From the NCBI GenBank assembly GCA_021495925.1, contig JAKEKT010000124.1:1-64000 (forward strand): a stretch of DNA of 64,000 bases. Direction: 5' to 3'. Below, one piece after another: positions 11,169 to 23,744 of this stretch; position 1 is the first letter of the stretch, and the number at the start of each line of letters is the position of its first letter. The notes under the pieces were generated by a model that was given only the letters and a program-made list of their open reading frames with translations, did no database searches and was not told the DNA's origin. Made by a program: the position numbers and the translations under genes. The stretch is from Diplodia intermedia. Lineage: Eukaryota > Ascomycota > Dothideomycetes > Botryosphaeriales > Botryosphaeriaceae.

Positions 11169-12170
11169 CATTGGTATGACATCAAGGAAGAATATACACT
11201 TCATGTTTAACAAAAGGTAAGCGAGAACACGGGATACCCTCTTCGATAGTGTATGACATTACTTATGTGTAGCCAATGGAGGAGGAGAAAGTAGTGATTT
11301 TAGCTTAACGCTGTTGCTGCATCGTTCGTTGATCCAGCTGTCGCTTAGAGGGAGACGAAGCCGAGATAACCAGTCCGACGAGAGCCACGAAGAGCGCAAT
11401 TCCATAAGACAGCAATAGATTGCGCGCGCTATACCGATAGACGTTAACTTTGAGCGAGGTCAAAACTTCTGTGTTCGAGGACTAGGCCGCATCGGTGCTG
11501 CATGGAAGCATTAGCAAAAACATAACCAAGTAGTTTGACTGAACCAAATTAAAAAAGAACTAGAATACTCACAGGAACTCAGAAGCGCTGAAAAGACTCA
11601 AAGTCATATTAGTGAAAAGCTCCTCGACAAGTTCCTCCAAATACGATCTCTTGAAACTCTGTCAGATACATCAAACAAACAACCAATCATCCCCCCCATC
11701 ACACCACAAACAACCATGAGACTCAGCTTCGATCCCATTATTCTACGAACTTTACTTACAAAGAAACTCCACCATTCCGCCACCTCACCCCATCCGTCGA
11801 AAAATAGCCAAGTCAAAAAGGAAACTTTCCATCGGGGATATCTTTTTTCATCTTTTTCTCTCTTCCTCTCCCCCACCACCGTTCTCTCATCCATCTCCGG
11901 CGATCCCCTACCGCCCCCGAGTTCTTCTCTCGCGCTCTGAATTGCGCAAGGAAAGAAAAAAGAAATAAAAAACAAGTGTAAAACTCCATCTTACACTCCC
12001 AACGCTTCTGTCCATGCAACGCCCCCTTCACCCACCCAAGTCTTCCATCCTTTCCCAACTGTACATAATCCATGTCCATCCATCACCTCGCGAGGCCAAA
12101 CTCACGCAGCGGCCTCCGCCCCACCTCAACTCTTTCCCCAGACGATACGTTCCCCCTCCATATCAACCCC
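11169..12170. other. Convergent intergenic region
   Basis: About 1 kb between the stops of the HET gene (plus) and the exportin gene (minus). It is pyrimidine-rich on the plus strand around 11820-11900. The small ORFs lack any protein-like features. Confidence 0.55.
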
Positions 12171-15100
12171 TCAACCAAACATATCCGCCAAGCCCCCCAA
12201 CTCGGGACTACCCCCCCTCTTGATCGTCGCGGGTCCCTGCTCCACGGCCATATACTGCTCCTGCACCTGGGGCTTCTTCTGGCGCTCCACGCGGCTCATC
12301 TTGCCCTGCTCATGGATGCTCACGCCCCTGACGCCGCTCAGCAAGTCCAGCACCACGCCGCGCTGCTGCCTCTCGCTGGCGACGCTCTGGATGTGCGCGA
12401 ACGCGCGATCCACCTTGTCGGGGCGGCTGCTCAGGCCGGGGAGGCTCAGGATGATGGCGTGGGCCTGGGCGGCGTCGAGCAGGATGACGTGCGCGATGAG
12501 GGCGGCGAGGTCCTTCTGGGCGTCGACGAACGGCGGCTCGTGCAGCGACGTGATGGCCGCCTGCAGAACGTCGCAGCAGAGGTAGCCGCGCGCGGGGCCG
12601 TGCTCCTTGAGGTGCGGCGCCGCGCCGCGCAGCACCCGCGACACGAGCGTGACGCAGCGCGTGTCGCGCACCCGGATCACGGTGCGGCAGAAGACGAGGA
12701 CGGGCTCGAAGACCGAGGGCGTGCTGAGGATGAAGGTCGACATGCGCTCCGCCTTGGCGGCGGCGGCCGCCGCCGCGGTCGAGCGGTCGTGCGAGGCCGA
12801 CGAGGTGTTGTCTATGGACAGTGTCAGCGAAGTCAACGCTTCTTGAAGGTCGTTGGTGACGGCGAGCTGCTTGCGCTCCTTCAGCTGCTTGCGCCGCGAG
12901 GTTTTCGTACCGAGCCGCACATCCTCGAGGAGAAGGGAGACCAGCATCACGGCTGAATGCGTGAGCTGGCGGAGGATGCTCTCGTTCTTCATCTCATCAC
13001 CGAGATTGTCTTGGTCGCCGGCTTCGTTGATCTGTCTGTTGATCGTGTCCCACTCGGTGCTGATCTTAGTGTCGAGTTCATTGAAGAGACTGGAGACAAT
13101 GGGCGGCAGGAACTGAGAGCGAAGGTGGATGGGGCAGTTCTCAATGAGCTGTGTGGAAATGTTGAGCAGGACGGAAACGTGATGTGCGGAGAGTGCCTGT
13201 GCGTTCTCAAACAGTGCTTGACTGAGAGGGACCGGGAGATCACTGATGCCGTAGAAGTGATCTTTGAACCTGGTGAAACCGTAAAGAATGTAGTAGCAGA
13301 CCTCGCGGATCTGCCGGACTGTGCCGCGTACCGTGGAAGCAAATCCCTCATACGACGATTTGGATCCGCTCACGCGTGCAAAGAAGTCGTCTCTGCTCTC
13401 CGTTGAGATACCGGCCTGCCAGAACCTGTCTGTAAGGACACGCTTCATGACCACTTGCATCTCCGGAGGCAGATGAGACCAATTACGCATGTTCATGAAT
13501 GCCTGCGCGTGGCTGACGAGTTGCAGGAGATTCGGAAGCACTGCAGGAAGGGCGTCCGACCAAAGGGCACACGCAATCTCATACGGCTGAGAGCTTTCGC
13601 GCAGCTTTTCAGTCGAGGCGCCCAGAAGGTTCTTCGTCAGCCGGAGCGGCAGCCTCTGGAAACGAGCTAGGATCTCGGCTTGCTTTGCCTGACCTTCAGC
13701 ATCCAGTTGCTGTTGCGCCCAGTCTGAGACTCTGTGGAAACCGCGGGACGCAAGGAAATCTGTGATATCGCCAAGACCGAGCATTTCGCAGAACGAATGG
13801 AACGAAGATAGCGAGGCGCTCAGCTCATGATTCGTCCAGCCATCCTTTACCATGTCCATCATTTGCTTCAAGCGAGTCTCCCGAACGTCGCGGTCTAGCG
13901 TAGTGGCGCGATGGACTATGATGAAAAGGAATGCTGTGTAACCCATCCGCTGCCGTTCATCGATGAGGCGGTTGTTCACGATATCGTTGATCTTGTGCTC
14001 GAGCTCGTCATATACTGACAGGAAGTGATCGGGGAATGCAATGGCGAGTCTCTGGATCTCAGCGGTGCAGGCTTGTTCCAAACCCTTGACCGCTTCGGAG
14101 TAAGGTGGTGCTGAAGGCTCGTCGCGCAGGGGCAGGTTCAGAATGTATTCGAGCAACTGCAAAGCAAAGCTTGGCCTGGAGGACAATGCCTTGGTGGCGA
14201 ATGTGACCATGAGCTGAATGATCTTCCTATTGATTTCAGGATCCTCAAAGCGAATGGTGAGGACTCCTTGGCACCATTTTTCAAACGCATCCTGCATGAT
14301 CGTCCTATTGCCCTCATCTTCTTCAGGCTCGGATCCATGACCGGCAATCCACTTCAAGTAGCCTTTCAGAGCGGCATCGACGACAGTGATCTGGGCGTCC
14401 GCCCGGAGCACAGAGGGAGAGTTTTTCGAAAACGTTTGCGGCGAGAAAGGAGCGAGACCGTCATAGAGGTTAGTGAACAAGCTGGTTGCTTGACCAAGAA
14501 TATGCTGCATAGCGTCCAGCGGCATCTTGCGAACAATCACCTCTACGACGTCTACGCAGTACCTACGGTAGTTTCCGAGGAATGCATGTCTTTCGGGCGC
14601 CGTGTCTAGGTCCTCGATGAGGAGCACGAAGGTGGGATTATCCGAGTCCTCAGGCAAGGCTTCGTAGCGCAGTAGGCGAGAGCTGCAAGTCTCTAATAGG
14701 GCAGGGACTAATTGTAGAACCGCAGGAGAATCTCTGATGGAACGAGTGCGCAGCAACCTTGTCCACGCATGTAGAACAGGAATGGAAACGACGAGACTAG
14801 GGTGGCCAAGGACTTCGTATAAGAGCCTCAGGAAAGCGGGCATATCACTTTCCTCGGGAATGAGGTTAGGTTTAGCTTCCACGAAGCTGCCCAGGTTGGA
14901 AAGCAACTGCACGCTTGTCAGAACCGTGTTGGGTACGCAGTCGAAATTGTGTTTACCTCGGAAAGTTTCTTCGACAGAGTGTACTTGGGTTCGTCTATGT
15001 CGTTTGCATCTAAACTCTTCGATGTCCATTGGAAAAGCTCGGCCATGAGGTTAACGATCTGCGGTGCGAACATGGGGCATATGATGTCGATGAAGTCTTG

Positions 15101-16067
15101 GTCGCCGAAGTTTTGGCGAGCGTAGATAGCAAAGAGAGCCTCGACAGCAGCCTGCGCGGATGGATTAGCAAAGTTGGTCTCAATAGCCACCAGGCTGTCT
15201 CACCGTTTGAAGTGGGACAATGGGTACGGAAAGCGCCCTTCCAATGTGGTTAATACTGTCAGTGGAGACGATGGCTTTGGGAATCAACCACGACATGGTC
15301 GAGCGGAGGGTATTCAGCGCCTTGACGGCGATGTGGCAGACATTGTCGTCATTTTCGGCATTGTTGACCAGACACCAGTCAAGCAGGTCGCAGACGCGCT
15401 TGACCCAGCCCTCGTCGCCGAAGCGCACGTCGAGGTTGGGGTCGCGGCCGGGCAGCTCTTCCTGGATGACGGCGATGGGGGTGAAGATGCTGACACAGGC
15501 CTTGCCCAGCTCGTTGCCGCGCAAGCTGGCGACGGGGTCCTCTCTGTTGAAGACGTCCTCGGCGAGGGTTTCGAGTATGTACAAGACCAAGCCTTGATGC
15601 TCCAGCGACGACGCCCACAGCCGCACCAGCTGCTCGTCCATGTCCATCCACTCCGCGCCCCAGCTCCTCTTGGCCACTTCGGCCCACAGCTGTCCGATCT
15701 TGTTCCTCACGTATACGGGGCCCTGCTGGACGGCACCCTCGGCGAGCTGGACGACCCAGCCGCGCATGGCGTCGGCCTGCTCTTCGCTGAAATCTTCCCA
15801 CCCATATTTGATCGAGTATTCCAGCACGGTGAGGCCGTAGTAGCGGAGGTGCACGGGGTGCGAGGCTTCGAGGGCGAGCTGGAAGCCATAGGCGGGGGCG
15901 TCGCGGTGCTGCTTCACCTGCTCAAGGTAGGCCGAAGCGTCCTGGCGTGTGGTGTTGGAGGAGCGTGGGTCGAAAATGGCTTCCAGCGCTTGGAGCATGC
16001 GCGCGAAGTCGGCAGGGCTCTGCTGGCCGTCAAGGCCATTGCTGCGGTCCTGCGGAAAGCCGTCCAT
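12171..16067 (-). CDS. msn5/kapL-like: Exportin-5/Msn5-family karyopherin
   Basis: Three exons read on the minus strand, 16067-15204, 15151-14957 and 14906-12171, give 1264 residues, close to the roughly 1220-1250 usual for Msn5 and KapL. The N-terminus shows the importin-beta-like start (LQALEAIFDP, then AYLEQVKQHRDAPAYGFQLA), then RYYGLTVLEYSIKY and YVRNKIGQLWAEVAKRSWGA, the Xpo1/exportin-5 N-terminal HEAT repeats. Further landmarks are EWMDMDEQLVRLW, ETLAEDVFNREDPVASLRGN and KKLSELLSNLGSFVE across the second splice junction. The rest is leucine-rich HEAT-like helices. In yeast and Aspergillus this protein exports phosphorylated regulators and carries other cargo across the nuclear pore with Ran-GTP. 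Introns are 52 and 50 bases. The last intron uses the GTGCAG acceptor, because the nearer ACAAG breaks the frame. Confident family call. Confidence 0.93.
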
Positions 16068-16504
16068 GGTGGTGCGATGTCAATGAGGGCAGGGATTACG
16101 AAGCGGCGAAGCGACGGCCTCAGGTGCTCTTGGAGCGGAGCTGGCGAAAGGCGGTGGATTCCTCTGGAAGCCTGGGATTGCGGTGGGCGATGTGAGCAGG
16201 GCCGGCCGTCATAGCAGCGGAAGGGGACTGGGGTCGGGGCGCGGATCAAGCGGCGGCGAGCATGGTGGTGGGCAGGAAGAAGAGCTGGCCGTGGTTTCCA
16301 ATTGCAGCGAGTTGGTTTGCCTGCCGCGGCCGGAGCGGAGCGCCAAGCCCCAGCATGCACAAAACGCGGAGTCACCTGCTGCGAGCCCACGCTGTCTGTC
16401 CCACCCGCCCGGGACGCCTGCATGCGGCCCAATAAGGCTGACTTCAATCCTGAATTCCAGGTTCCCACCGCTGTCCTGCAGCTATATACACAGTCTCGTG
16501 ACCA
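16068..16504. other. Promoter region of the exportin-5-like gene
   Basis: The 437 bases lie between the exportin ATG (minus strand) and the 3' end of the upstream GH5 gene on the same strand. TATATA at 16482-16487 is a possible core element but sits far from the ATG. No gene is seen. Confidence 0.45.
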
Positions 16505-18876
16505 TCACATCACCACGCATTTCTGCCCCGTCGTCTCCTGGCACTGCTCGATGTAGCCGTCCTCGTCCGCCCCCAGCGCCTGCTGCGTCTTCACCCCCGA
16601 CACCGTCAACTTCTGCTCGCCCTCTGCGTGCCACCACTTCAGCATCTGGATCGGCCCCGCCGCTGTGTCTTCCATGCTAATCGTCCACTTGCCCCCGCTC
16701 ACCTCCACTGATACCTTCCCTTGCGGGAAGTGGAACTCCGGCAGAAACACCTCTGTGGGGCCACCCTCGCCGGACGAGCTGGGCGCCTCTAACGAGAGCG
16801 TGAACACGCAGTTGCGCAGGTCAAAGCCGTAGTTTAGAATAGTGCCGTGAGTTAGCGTTGGTGTCGGCCGAACGTAAGCTTCAGCCGCACGATACCCTGC
16901 CTTGTCCGGTTTTCCGCTGCTACTCACACCGCTGGGTGTCATCTGGTCTTCGGCAAGCGTTTGCTTCAGATTAGAAGGCGATACACGCGCTGACTCGGAT
17001 GACTGGCTGCGCGAGTACGACGGTGACTCAGGATCTGACGCAGGTGACGATAGCGTAGGTAGCGGCGGGTCGTCGAGCGAGAAGATCGACAAGTCTTCTC
17101 CGTTCCACTGGTCTCCCCACTTGTGGTTGTTCTTCTCTTGGTCAGCATGTATTGGGTGTGAGCGCAAAGGGAATCTTACCGTGGCTACGTAGGTCCAAAG
17201 AGTAAAACCATTTGCGTGGCTCGCTTCCAGCGCGTAGTGGTTCGCGTCCATAGCAGCGATCTGGCTGCTGTAGTCTCCAGTCTTGTACGCGTGCTTGTCG
17301 TCCATGTCGTACGGAATCCCGATCTCGCTGAAGAGACAAGGACGTGGGCCCATGTTCTCCAAACCTTCATCCCTGATGGCAGCCAACTGATCCCGGAAGC
17401 AATTTCTGATGGCCGTCTCTCCGATCTTGATGGCAAACACGGGTGACCAATACCTGCCACGAAGAACACCAAAAACATCAACGTTCCATACCCGATTCCA
17501 CTTCTTCGTCATGAGCGTGACTCCGTCGTAAAAGTGGGGGGTGAAGACCATATTCGGGTCGTCGTCCTCGGTGCCCTTGATAGAAGGTGGTATTTCCAAG
17601 ACCGGCGGCTGGCAGAACATGATGGTGTCTGGGAACACGCTTCTGACCGTCTCCTTGTGTCTTCTGTAATATTGCATGAACCAGTTGTTCGTGTAATACT
17701 CGTAGCTGATCGTCTTCCCGTTGTCCGGGTCCTTCGAGAAATAGTCCTTTTTGAGCAAGGTGTCGGATGCAGGATCCCAAATCCCATGCTGCGCCCACAG
17801 ACATTCCCCCAACTTCCACCCTGGATCACGCTGGAAGCCGTAATGACTTTCGTCGTAGTCTGCGGGCAGCCAAGCCGACTGCCCTTCGGGATCCACGAGG
17901 ACCGAACCGGACTTGTAAGGACCCATTCCGCCGAAATCCCAAGTGTCGATTTCGCATGCCCTTCCGGAGCCCGTAAGGATCGCTTGCCAAGCCGTCGGCG
18001 ACGTGCCCTTCTGCAACTTCTGTTCTGAAGGAATTACCGACAAATCTTCCCACCCGATAAGTCCCCTGTTCGGCTCGTTTATGCTCTCCCAGCCGATGAT
18101 GAGGTCGTTGTCCAGGTCCCCTGCTTCCTGGATGCGTAGCGCCAGGTGTTTAAGAGCGGCGAAGAAGTGATCCTGAAGGTAATCCTGAATGTTCACGCCG
18201 TCAATGATCGCTTTCGGCGCAAACGCCTTTCCGGCGAAGAAGAGAGTGAATATGGACTGGCACGCCAGCCTGGAGTAATTCGTAGCCCAGATCATCTTGG
18301 GGAATTGCTCGGGGTCGGGGTAAGTGTTTTGGACGAGGGAGGCTTCGGTGATGTCAAAGGCTCGAGGGTTCAGCCCGCAGGCATAGATAGTCCAGAGGGG
18401 GGCCCCGGAACCGCCGGTGAACCTGGACCACTGCGTTCACGATCAGAGTGATCAGCGTGGAGGGAGAAGTATTGCATTTCAAGTCTACGTACAACATCCT
18501 GGTGCGGATCCATGAACACATAGAAGCCATACTCCTTGGCCACTCGGAGGATAGCGATGGTGTGCTCTATCCACTCCTCGTCGTACTTGCCCGGTCCTGC
18601 GTGCTCGATTGCCTCCCACGTAAAGATGTATCGGATGGTGTTATAGCCTATCTTCCTCAGTCTTGTGAAGTGGGTGCGGGCGGTGTCGACAGTGAACGGG
18701 CGATCGACGAAAGACACGGTGTCGCCATCGTAGAAGGCGTCGGCGACATGCGAGGGCTGATCCGGGTATGCGGGGAATTTGGCGTCAGCGGCAACGTTGA
18801 TGCCATGTAGGGTGACTTCGCGGTTGCTGGGATCACGGAATGTACGGCCGTCAACACGCAGGCGGAGGGGGGCCAT
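16505..18876 (-). CDS. GH5 family beta-glucosidase, EGCrP2/Sgl1/Egh1-like
   Basis: Exons 18876-18493, 18430-17180 and 17131-16505 (minus) give 753 residues. It starts MAPLRLRVDGRTFRDPSNRE, as fungal homologues do; an in-frame ATG at 19095 would add 73 low-complexity residues and was rejected. HGINVAADAKFP, TRLRKIGYNTIRYIFTWEAI and DPHQDVWSRFTGGSGAP match the GH5 endoglycoceramidase-related group. The acid/base Glu is in GWESINEPNRG (Glu247) and the nucleophile Glu in LFSEIGIPYD (Glu497). Characterised fungal relatives (yeast Egh1, Cryptococcus EGCrP2/Sgl1) cleave ergosteryl glucoside in the cytosol or vacuole, and this is the likely role. There is no signal peptide. A Ser/Pro-rich insert of about 90 residues lies between catalytic barrel and C-terminal beta domain. 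The protein ends in CVVM, a candidate prenylation box. The exact acceptor of the 48-base second intron (17132-17179) is uncertain by three bases. Confidence 0.9.
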
Positions 18877-19489
18877 GTCGGGCGAATGTTGGGGAGGGAG
18901 CAAAGGGGAAGCGGAGCGGCGATGTAAGGTAGGGTAGGGTATGGTAGATATAGGACGAGAGTACGAGTACGAGCAGTGGTAGGTGCGGCTCGAGCAGCTA
19001 ATGGAGATAGACCCGCTTGCGGAGGTGGAGGCGACGAGGAGGTTAAGGCGCCACAGAGGCACACCGCGGCATCCTGGCAATCCCGCGTGCGTCATTGACC
19101 CGGCCGGTGCGTAAGGGTCTCACGGAATGAATCCCGGTTGGGGAGCTCTGGGACACGGATAGGCGCATTGCAGCTAGGTGAGAACTCTGGCCCATGCGCC
19201 AGATTGGAATGTTGAGTTTATTTGCAGTTTGCTACTCACATGCCCGGGTGCCGAAGCAGCGCTGTCATCTGTCATCGCTCCAATGCTCTTGGGCGCGGCA
19301 CATCCTCGGGCGAGATAGGCCGATAAAGCCAACGTGGCCCATGCGTAGGCAGGCGCGTGCCTGGCCGGGGCGATGCTCCCAAATGGCCAGCTTTCCTCAT
19401 TCCTCAATCATGCACCTCTGTTTGTTTTAATACCTCCGAGTCCGAAGCACTCGACCACGCTCGCTGTCCTTCCGCACGCTTCTGCTACC
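18877..19489. promoter_or_regulatory. Shared divergent promoter of GH5 and DnaJ genes
   Basis: The 613 bases separate the ATG of the GH5 gene (minus) from the ATG of the p58IPK-like gene (plus), so both promoters must lie here. The GH5-side leader (18890-19000) is rich in ACGAGTACGAG-like runs. I see no clear TATA box for either gene and no stress element I can defend. Confidence 0.6.
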
Positions 19490-21149
19490 ATGCTGCTCCC
19501 GCTGCGCGTCCTGGCGGTCGGCGCTGCCCTGCCGTTCGCCCTCGCCCTTTCGCCTGCCAGCATTCCCGCCGACACGCCCGTCTCGAAGCTTATCGCTACC
19601 GCTAATCAGCAACTTGCCGCTGGCAACGCGCAGGATGCCTTGACCTACTTCGATGCCGCTGTGACTCGAGACCCCAAGAACTACCTCACCTTGTTCAAGC
19701 GCGGCGCCACCTACCTTTCCCTCGGCAAGAACAACCAGGCCCAGCTGGATTTCGACAAGGTCCTCGCCATAAAGCCAGACTTCGAGGGCGCCCTGATTCA
19801 GCGCGCGAAGCTGAAGAGCCGCCACGGCGATTGGGACGCCGCGCGCAAAGACTACGAGACTGCGGGCAAGAAGGGAGGCCCGGAGATTACGGAATTGGAG
19901 GAGGCCCAGGGCGCAGCGACTCTCGCTGCCGAGGCGGAGCAACAGGGCGACTGGGATGGCTGCATAACCAATGCCGGCGTCGCTGTCATGGTCGCCGGCG
20001 GCAATCTGGAACTGCGCAAGCTGAGGGCGAGGTGTCGGTTCGAGAAGGGCGAAGTTGCGGAGGGTGTCAATGACCTGCAGCATGTGCTGCAGATAAACTC
20101 GGGCTCCATTGAGCCCCACCTCCAGAGTTCGGCTATGACGTTTTACTCCCTCGGCGAGACCGACAAGGGTTTGGCACATATCCGCAAGTGTCTTCAGTCG
20201 GACCCCGACTCCAAGTCCTGTATGAAGCTCATGAAGCGCGAGAAGGCATTGGACAAGCAACTCAAGAAGGCAAAGGGATTGATGGAGAAGAGACAATATG
20301 CCGGCGCAGTCAAGCTTCTGATCAAGTCGAGTGAAAGCGCAGGCCTCCTCGAGGACGTCAAGGAGGACATCAAGCAGTACAAAGAGGAGGGTTACATCCA
20401 CACGAAAACTCCGGATGGGCTCTACACGAATCTTGTCGAGATGGTCTGCGAGGCTTATGTTGAGGTGAGTGCCATGGGAGCCTTTGGATTGGACGCGGAT
20501 GCTTACAATGCTACAGATGAACAACAAGAAGCGCGCGGAGCCGTACTGTGCGGAAGCACACAAACTCAACCCGAACAACCTTCATGGACTCATCCTTGAC
20601 GCGGAACGCAAGATCGACGCAGATGAGTTTGAACCGGCTATCCACATTCTGAACGACGCCAAGGAGAAGGCAAAGGAGCAAGGGAACCAGCAGCTGCAAC
20701 GAAAGATTCAAGAGCTCCAGCAAAAGGCGCACAATCTTCTGAAGCGGTCAAAGCAGAAGGACTACTATAAGGTCCTGGGCGTGTCGAGGGACGCGGACGA
20801 GAGGGAAATCAAGCGGGCATACCGCAAGCTTACTAAGGAACACCACCCCGACAAAGCATCGCAGAAGGACATTACGCCAGAGGAAGCACAAAAGAAGATG
20901 GCCTCGATCAATGAGGCTTACGAAGTGCTCAGCGATCCGGAGCTCAAGGCGCGGTTCGACAACGGCGACGACCCCAACGACAACGAGGCGCAATCAAACC
21001 CGTTCCAGGGCTCGCCATTTGGCGGTCCAGGTGGCCAGCAGTTCTTCATGCGGCAGGGAGGCCCGGGAGGATCGTTCAAGTTCCACGCGGGTGGTGGTGG
21101 ATTCGGTGGAGGCTTCCCCGGTGGGGGGTTCGGAGGGTTCAATTTTTAG
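19490..21149 (+). CDS. DNAJC3/p58IPK-like TPR co-chaperone of the ER lumen
   Basis: Exons 19490-20464 and 20517-21149 give 535 residues. A hydrophobic N-terminus (MLLPLRVLAVGAALPFALAL) ending near ALALSPAS is a good signal peptide. TPR repeats follow from about residue 33 to 390 (for example LTLFKRGATYLSLGKNNQAQ and NPNNLHGLILDAERKIDADE). The J domain spans about 407-475 (KDYYKVLGVSRDADEREIKR) with the catalytic HPD at 435-437 that stimulates Hsp70 ATPase. The tail is Gly/Phe-rich and ends GGFNF, without an HDEL-type retention signal. By family it would hand unfolded secretory proteins to BiP. The intron has GTGAGT and CTACAG ends. Family and order of domains are secure; ER location is inferred from the signal peptide. 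Confidence 0.93.
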
Positions 21150-21629
21150 AGTACTTGCAGCATATGCGGAGGAGTCGTTCTATTTTTCGATAGTGGCGTT
21201 ACCTTGGGGTGGGACAAAATCGTACTCGAGAGAGTCGGTGGCGTAGAGCTGCGTACTTGCCGATCAGACAGCGCGCTGTACAGGGTGTTTAGGGGGAAGG
21301 AGTCCTGGGTCATGCTTTGATAGTCGAGCGCCGAGCGGCGCGGTTGCGCTGCCCCACTTCTCTACGGCGCCCAATGAGAGCGCTTTAATGTAAAGTGAAT
21401 TGCGAAGCATCGTCAGTGCTACTCAGTGCTACTCAGCAGGAGGCCGGCGCGTGAAACGGCGTATCGGTGGTCATGGGCGGCGGATGCAGTTGCCGGCTTG
21501 GGATCATTTGGCGCGTGGGAAGATCCAGGCCCTTGCAAGTTACAAAAGGCCACTGCACTGGCTGGCTGCCCCTCCGACCGCCCCACGCAGCAGCACCAGA
21601 GACGATGCATCTTGCGCGCCGGCGCCAGC
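21150..21629. other. Promoter region of the Ldb17/SPIN90-like gene
   Basis: The 480 bases between two plus-strand genes hold a doubled CAGTGCTACT near 21414-21434 and no ORF with protein-like features. Confidence 0.45.
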
Positions 21630-23208
21630 ATGGAGTTCGAGGTTTCCTACAGCCTCGATAATGCCGAACAGTTCTGGGAAGGTACGAAATCGAGACACGC
21701 GCCCGCTGCTCACACTGACGCGTTGCAGAGCTGGACGACATCGTCTGCGCTCGCTGCGACTCGCACGAAGCCATAGACAGCACCCTCCGCCAGTACCTCG
21801 CCTTCGCCAACAACTTCCACGGTGCGCCCCGCTCCCCGCTGCTTGCCTGACTGGACGCCTGTTGACGCTTCCAGAGGAATACCTCCAAACCGAAGACGAC
21901 CTCAAGCAGTGCGCGAGCACCCTGCTGGAACACTCCATCTACACCAAGAACAAGGACTACGTGCGCCGGCAGTTTGTCTACAGCCTGCTTCAGGTATTGC
22001 GCCCGCCTGCCCGGTCATGCAGCTGGTGAGGCTTTTGCTGACGCCATGCTAGGAGGATGACCCGCCGACGCTGCAGGTGGTTGCAGCCGTGCTGCTGATC
22101 GATGGCCTCGCCGACGATGACGACCAGCAGGTGTTCCACATGATGAACAAGGAAGGAGCCTTCTCGCGCCTCGTTGAGCTCATTAGGAACACCGATCTCG
22201 ACGAGCAGAAGAACCTGCACCGCCTACTCCTACAGCTCATTTACGAGATGTCGAGAATAGAACGTCTTTCGGCCGAAGAGCTAGGTGGGCTCTCACGCAT
22301 TACACTCGTTGGGTCGCACTGCTGACGCAAGCTCTAGCTGTGGTTGACGATGCCTTCGTCCTTGGCCTCTTTCAGACGGTCGAGGAGCTTTTTGGCGATT
22401 CGAATGATCCGTTCTGCTACCACGTCATTCGTGTTCTGGTACAGGCCCCACCTACATGCGTCAGTCCCCAGATGCTAACCATGGATCGTAGCTGGTTCTG
22501 AACGAGCAATACTTCGTAGCCAATATTCCGACCCCGGCGGTGCCGCTCACAAATCGTGTTATCAAGGCTCTCTCGACCCACGGCAACATCTACAAGACTT
22601 TCGGAGAGAACATGATCCTGCTGCTGAACCGTGAGACGGAGGCTTCGCTCACCCTGCTCATCCTAAAGCTTCTCTACCTCTTGTTCCTCAACGAGAAGAC
22701 GTGCGACTACTTCTACACCAACGACCTGTACGTGCTCATCGACATCATCATCCGCAACCTGCTGGACCTGCCGTCGGACGACACGACGTCGGCGGCGATC
22801 CGGCACACGTACCTGCGCGTGCTGCACCCGCTGCTGGCCAATAGCCAGGTCAACCGGCCGCCGCACTACAAGCCGGACGAATTGCTCAAGATGCTGGACT
22901 ACCTCGGCACGGCCAATGACAATCCGTGGCGCCACTTCGAGTCGCACGACGAGACAACGATCCGGCTGGCCAAGCGCTGCGCCGAGGTGGCCTGGCTGAA
23001 CAAGCGCCGCGCCAGCTTCTCGCTCGACGGCACCGCCGAAGGCCGCGACAGTCCCAACCAAGAAGGCCACAAGGCTGTGGCACAGCGGATGCTGGGTATG
23101 AGCGTGCCGACGGCGGGCGAGAGTGCGCTTAGCGTCGTCGAGGTTGCGGCGCACCAAGAGAAGCCGGGCGTGCAGACGCCGAGCAAGGTCAGGGATGCCC
23201 AGGAGTGA
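21630..23208 (+). CDS. Ldb17/Dip1/SPIN90-like Arp2/3 regulator (six exons)
   Basis: Exons 21630-21681, 21729-21821, 21875-21993, 22053-22284, 22338-22438 and 22492-23208 give 437 residues; all junctions keep frame. The product is an all-helical armadillo-like protein: EYLQTEDDLKQCASTLLEH, LLQLIYEMSRIERL, FCYHVIRVLLVLNEQYF, NRETEASLTLLILKLLYLLF and YTNDLYVLIDIIIRNLLDLP are the landmarks of the SPIN90/Ldb17 leucine-rich domain. Yeast and fission-yeast members (Ldb17, Dip1) switch on Arp2/3 complex at cortical actin patches without a pre-existing filament, in endocytosis. The last 80 residues (after NKRRASFS) are polar and probably disordered. Yeast Ldb17 carries a proline-rich tail that is not seen here. 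Six small exons for a 437-residue protein is intron-rich for this window. Confidence 0.87.
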
Positions 23209-23744
23209 GGAAGGCAAGTTTTGAATTCGGCGGGTCGATTATCCTCTGCTGCATGCGCGTGGTGTTGGAGGCGTCTGGGTGTGGTGGCACTCCTGCCTGG
23301 GAACATTGCGATTCATCCGGGATTACTGGTAGTGAGTTGATAATTGCTTGGTTGTCGATAATACTGTGCGAATCTTTCCTTTTTAGAGTGAACACGGACA
23401 TGTATTAAATCGCCTCGGTGTCTAAACCCACACAATTGAATCCGATATGCAAAATGCCCGAACGTGAGAAATAACGAATGGCCTGTGATGGCGGGGGAGC
23501 TCTTCTGCCCGGCCCGTGCTCCGTAGGGCTGAAGGACCCATGACGTCCACTCACTTTCTCGAACGCGTCCCGCGTCTTCCACGACCACCACCGCCGCCGC
23601 CCGCCGCAACGCAAGGCACACCCACCTCCCACGCCGCCCAACCACACTACCAAACGCCCTCATCCATGGGCCGACCGAACCGCTCGCTTCCCCCGCCGCA
23701 TTCGCCGTAAAACACGGAGAGCAATCGCACCACCGAACCACAAA
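23209..23744. other. Promoter region of the ski3-like gene
   Basis: About 540 bases between two plus-strand genes. Around 23575-23610 there is a CCACCACCGCCGCC tract, and the leader ends CACAAAATGG. No gene seen. Confidence 0.45.
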
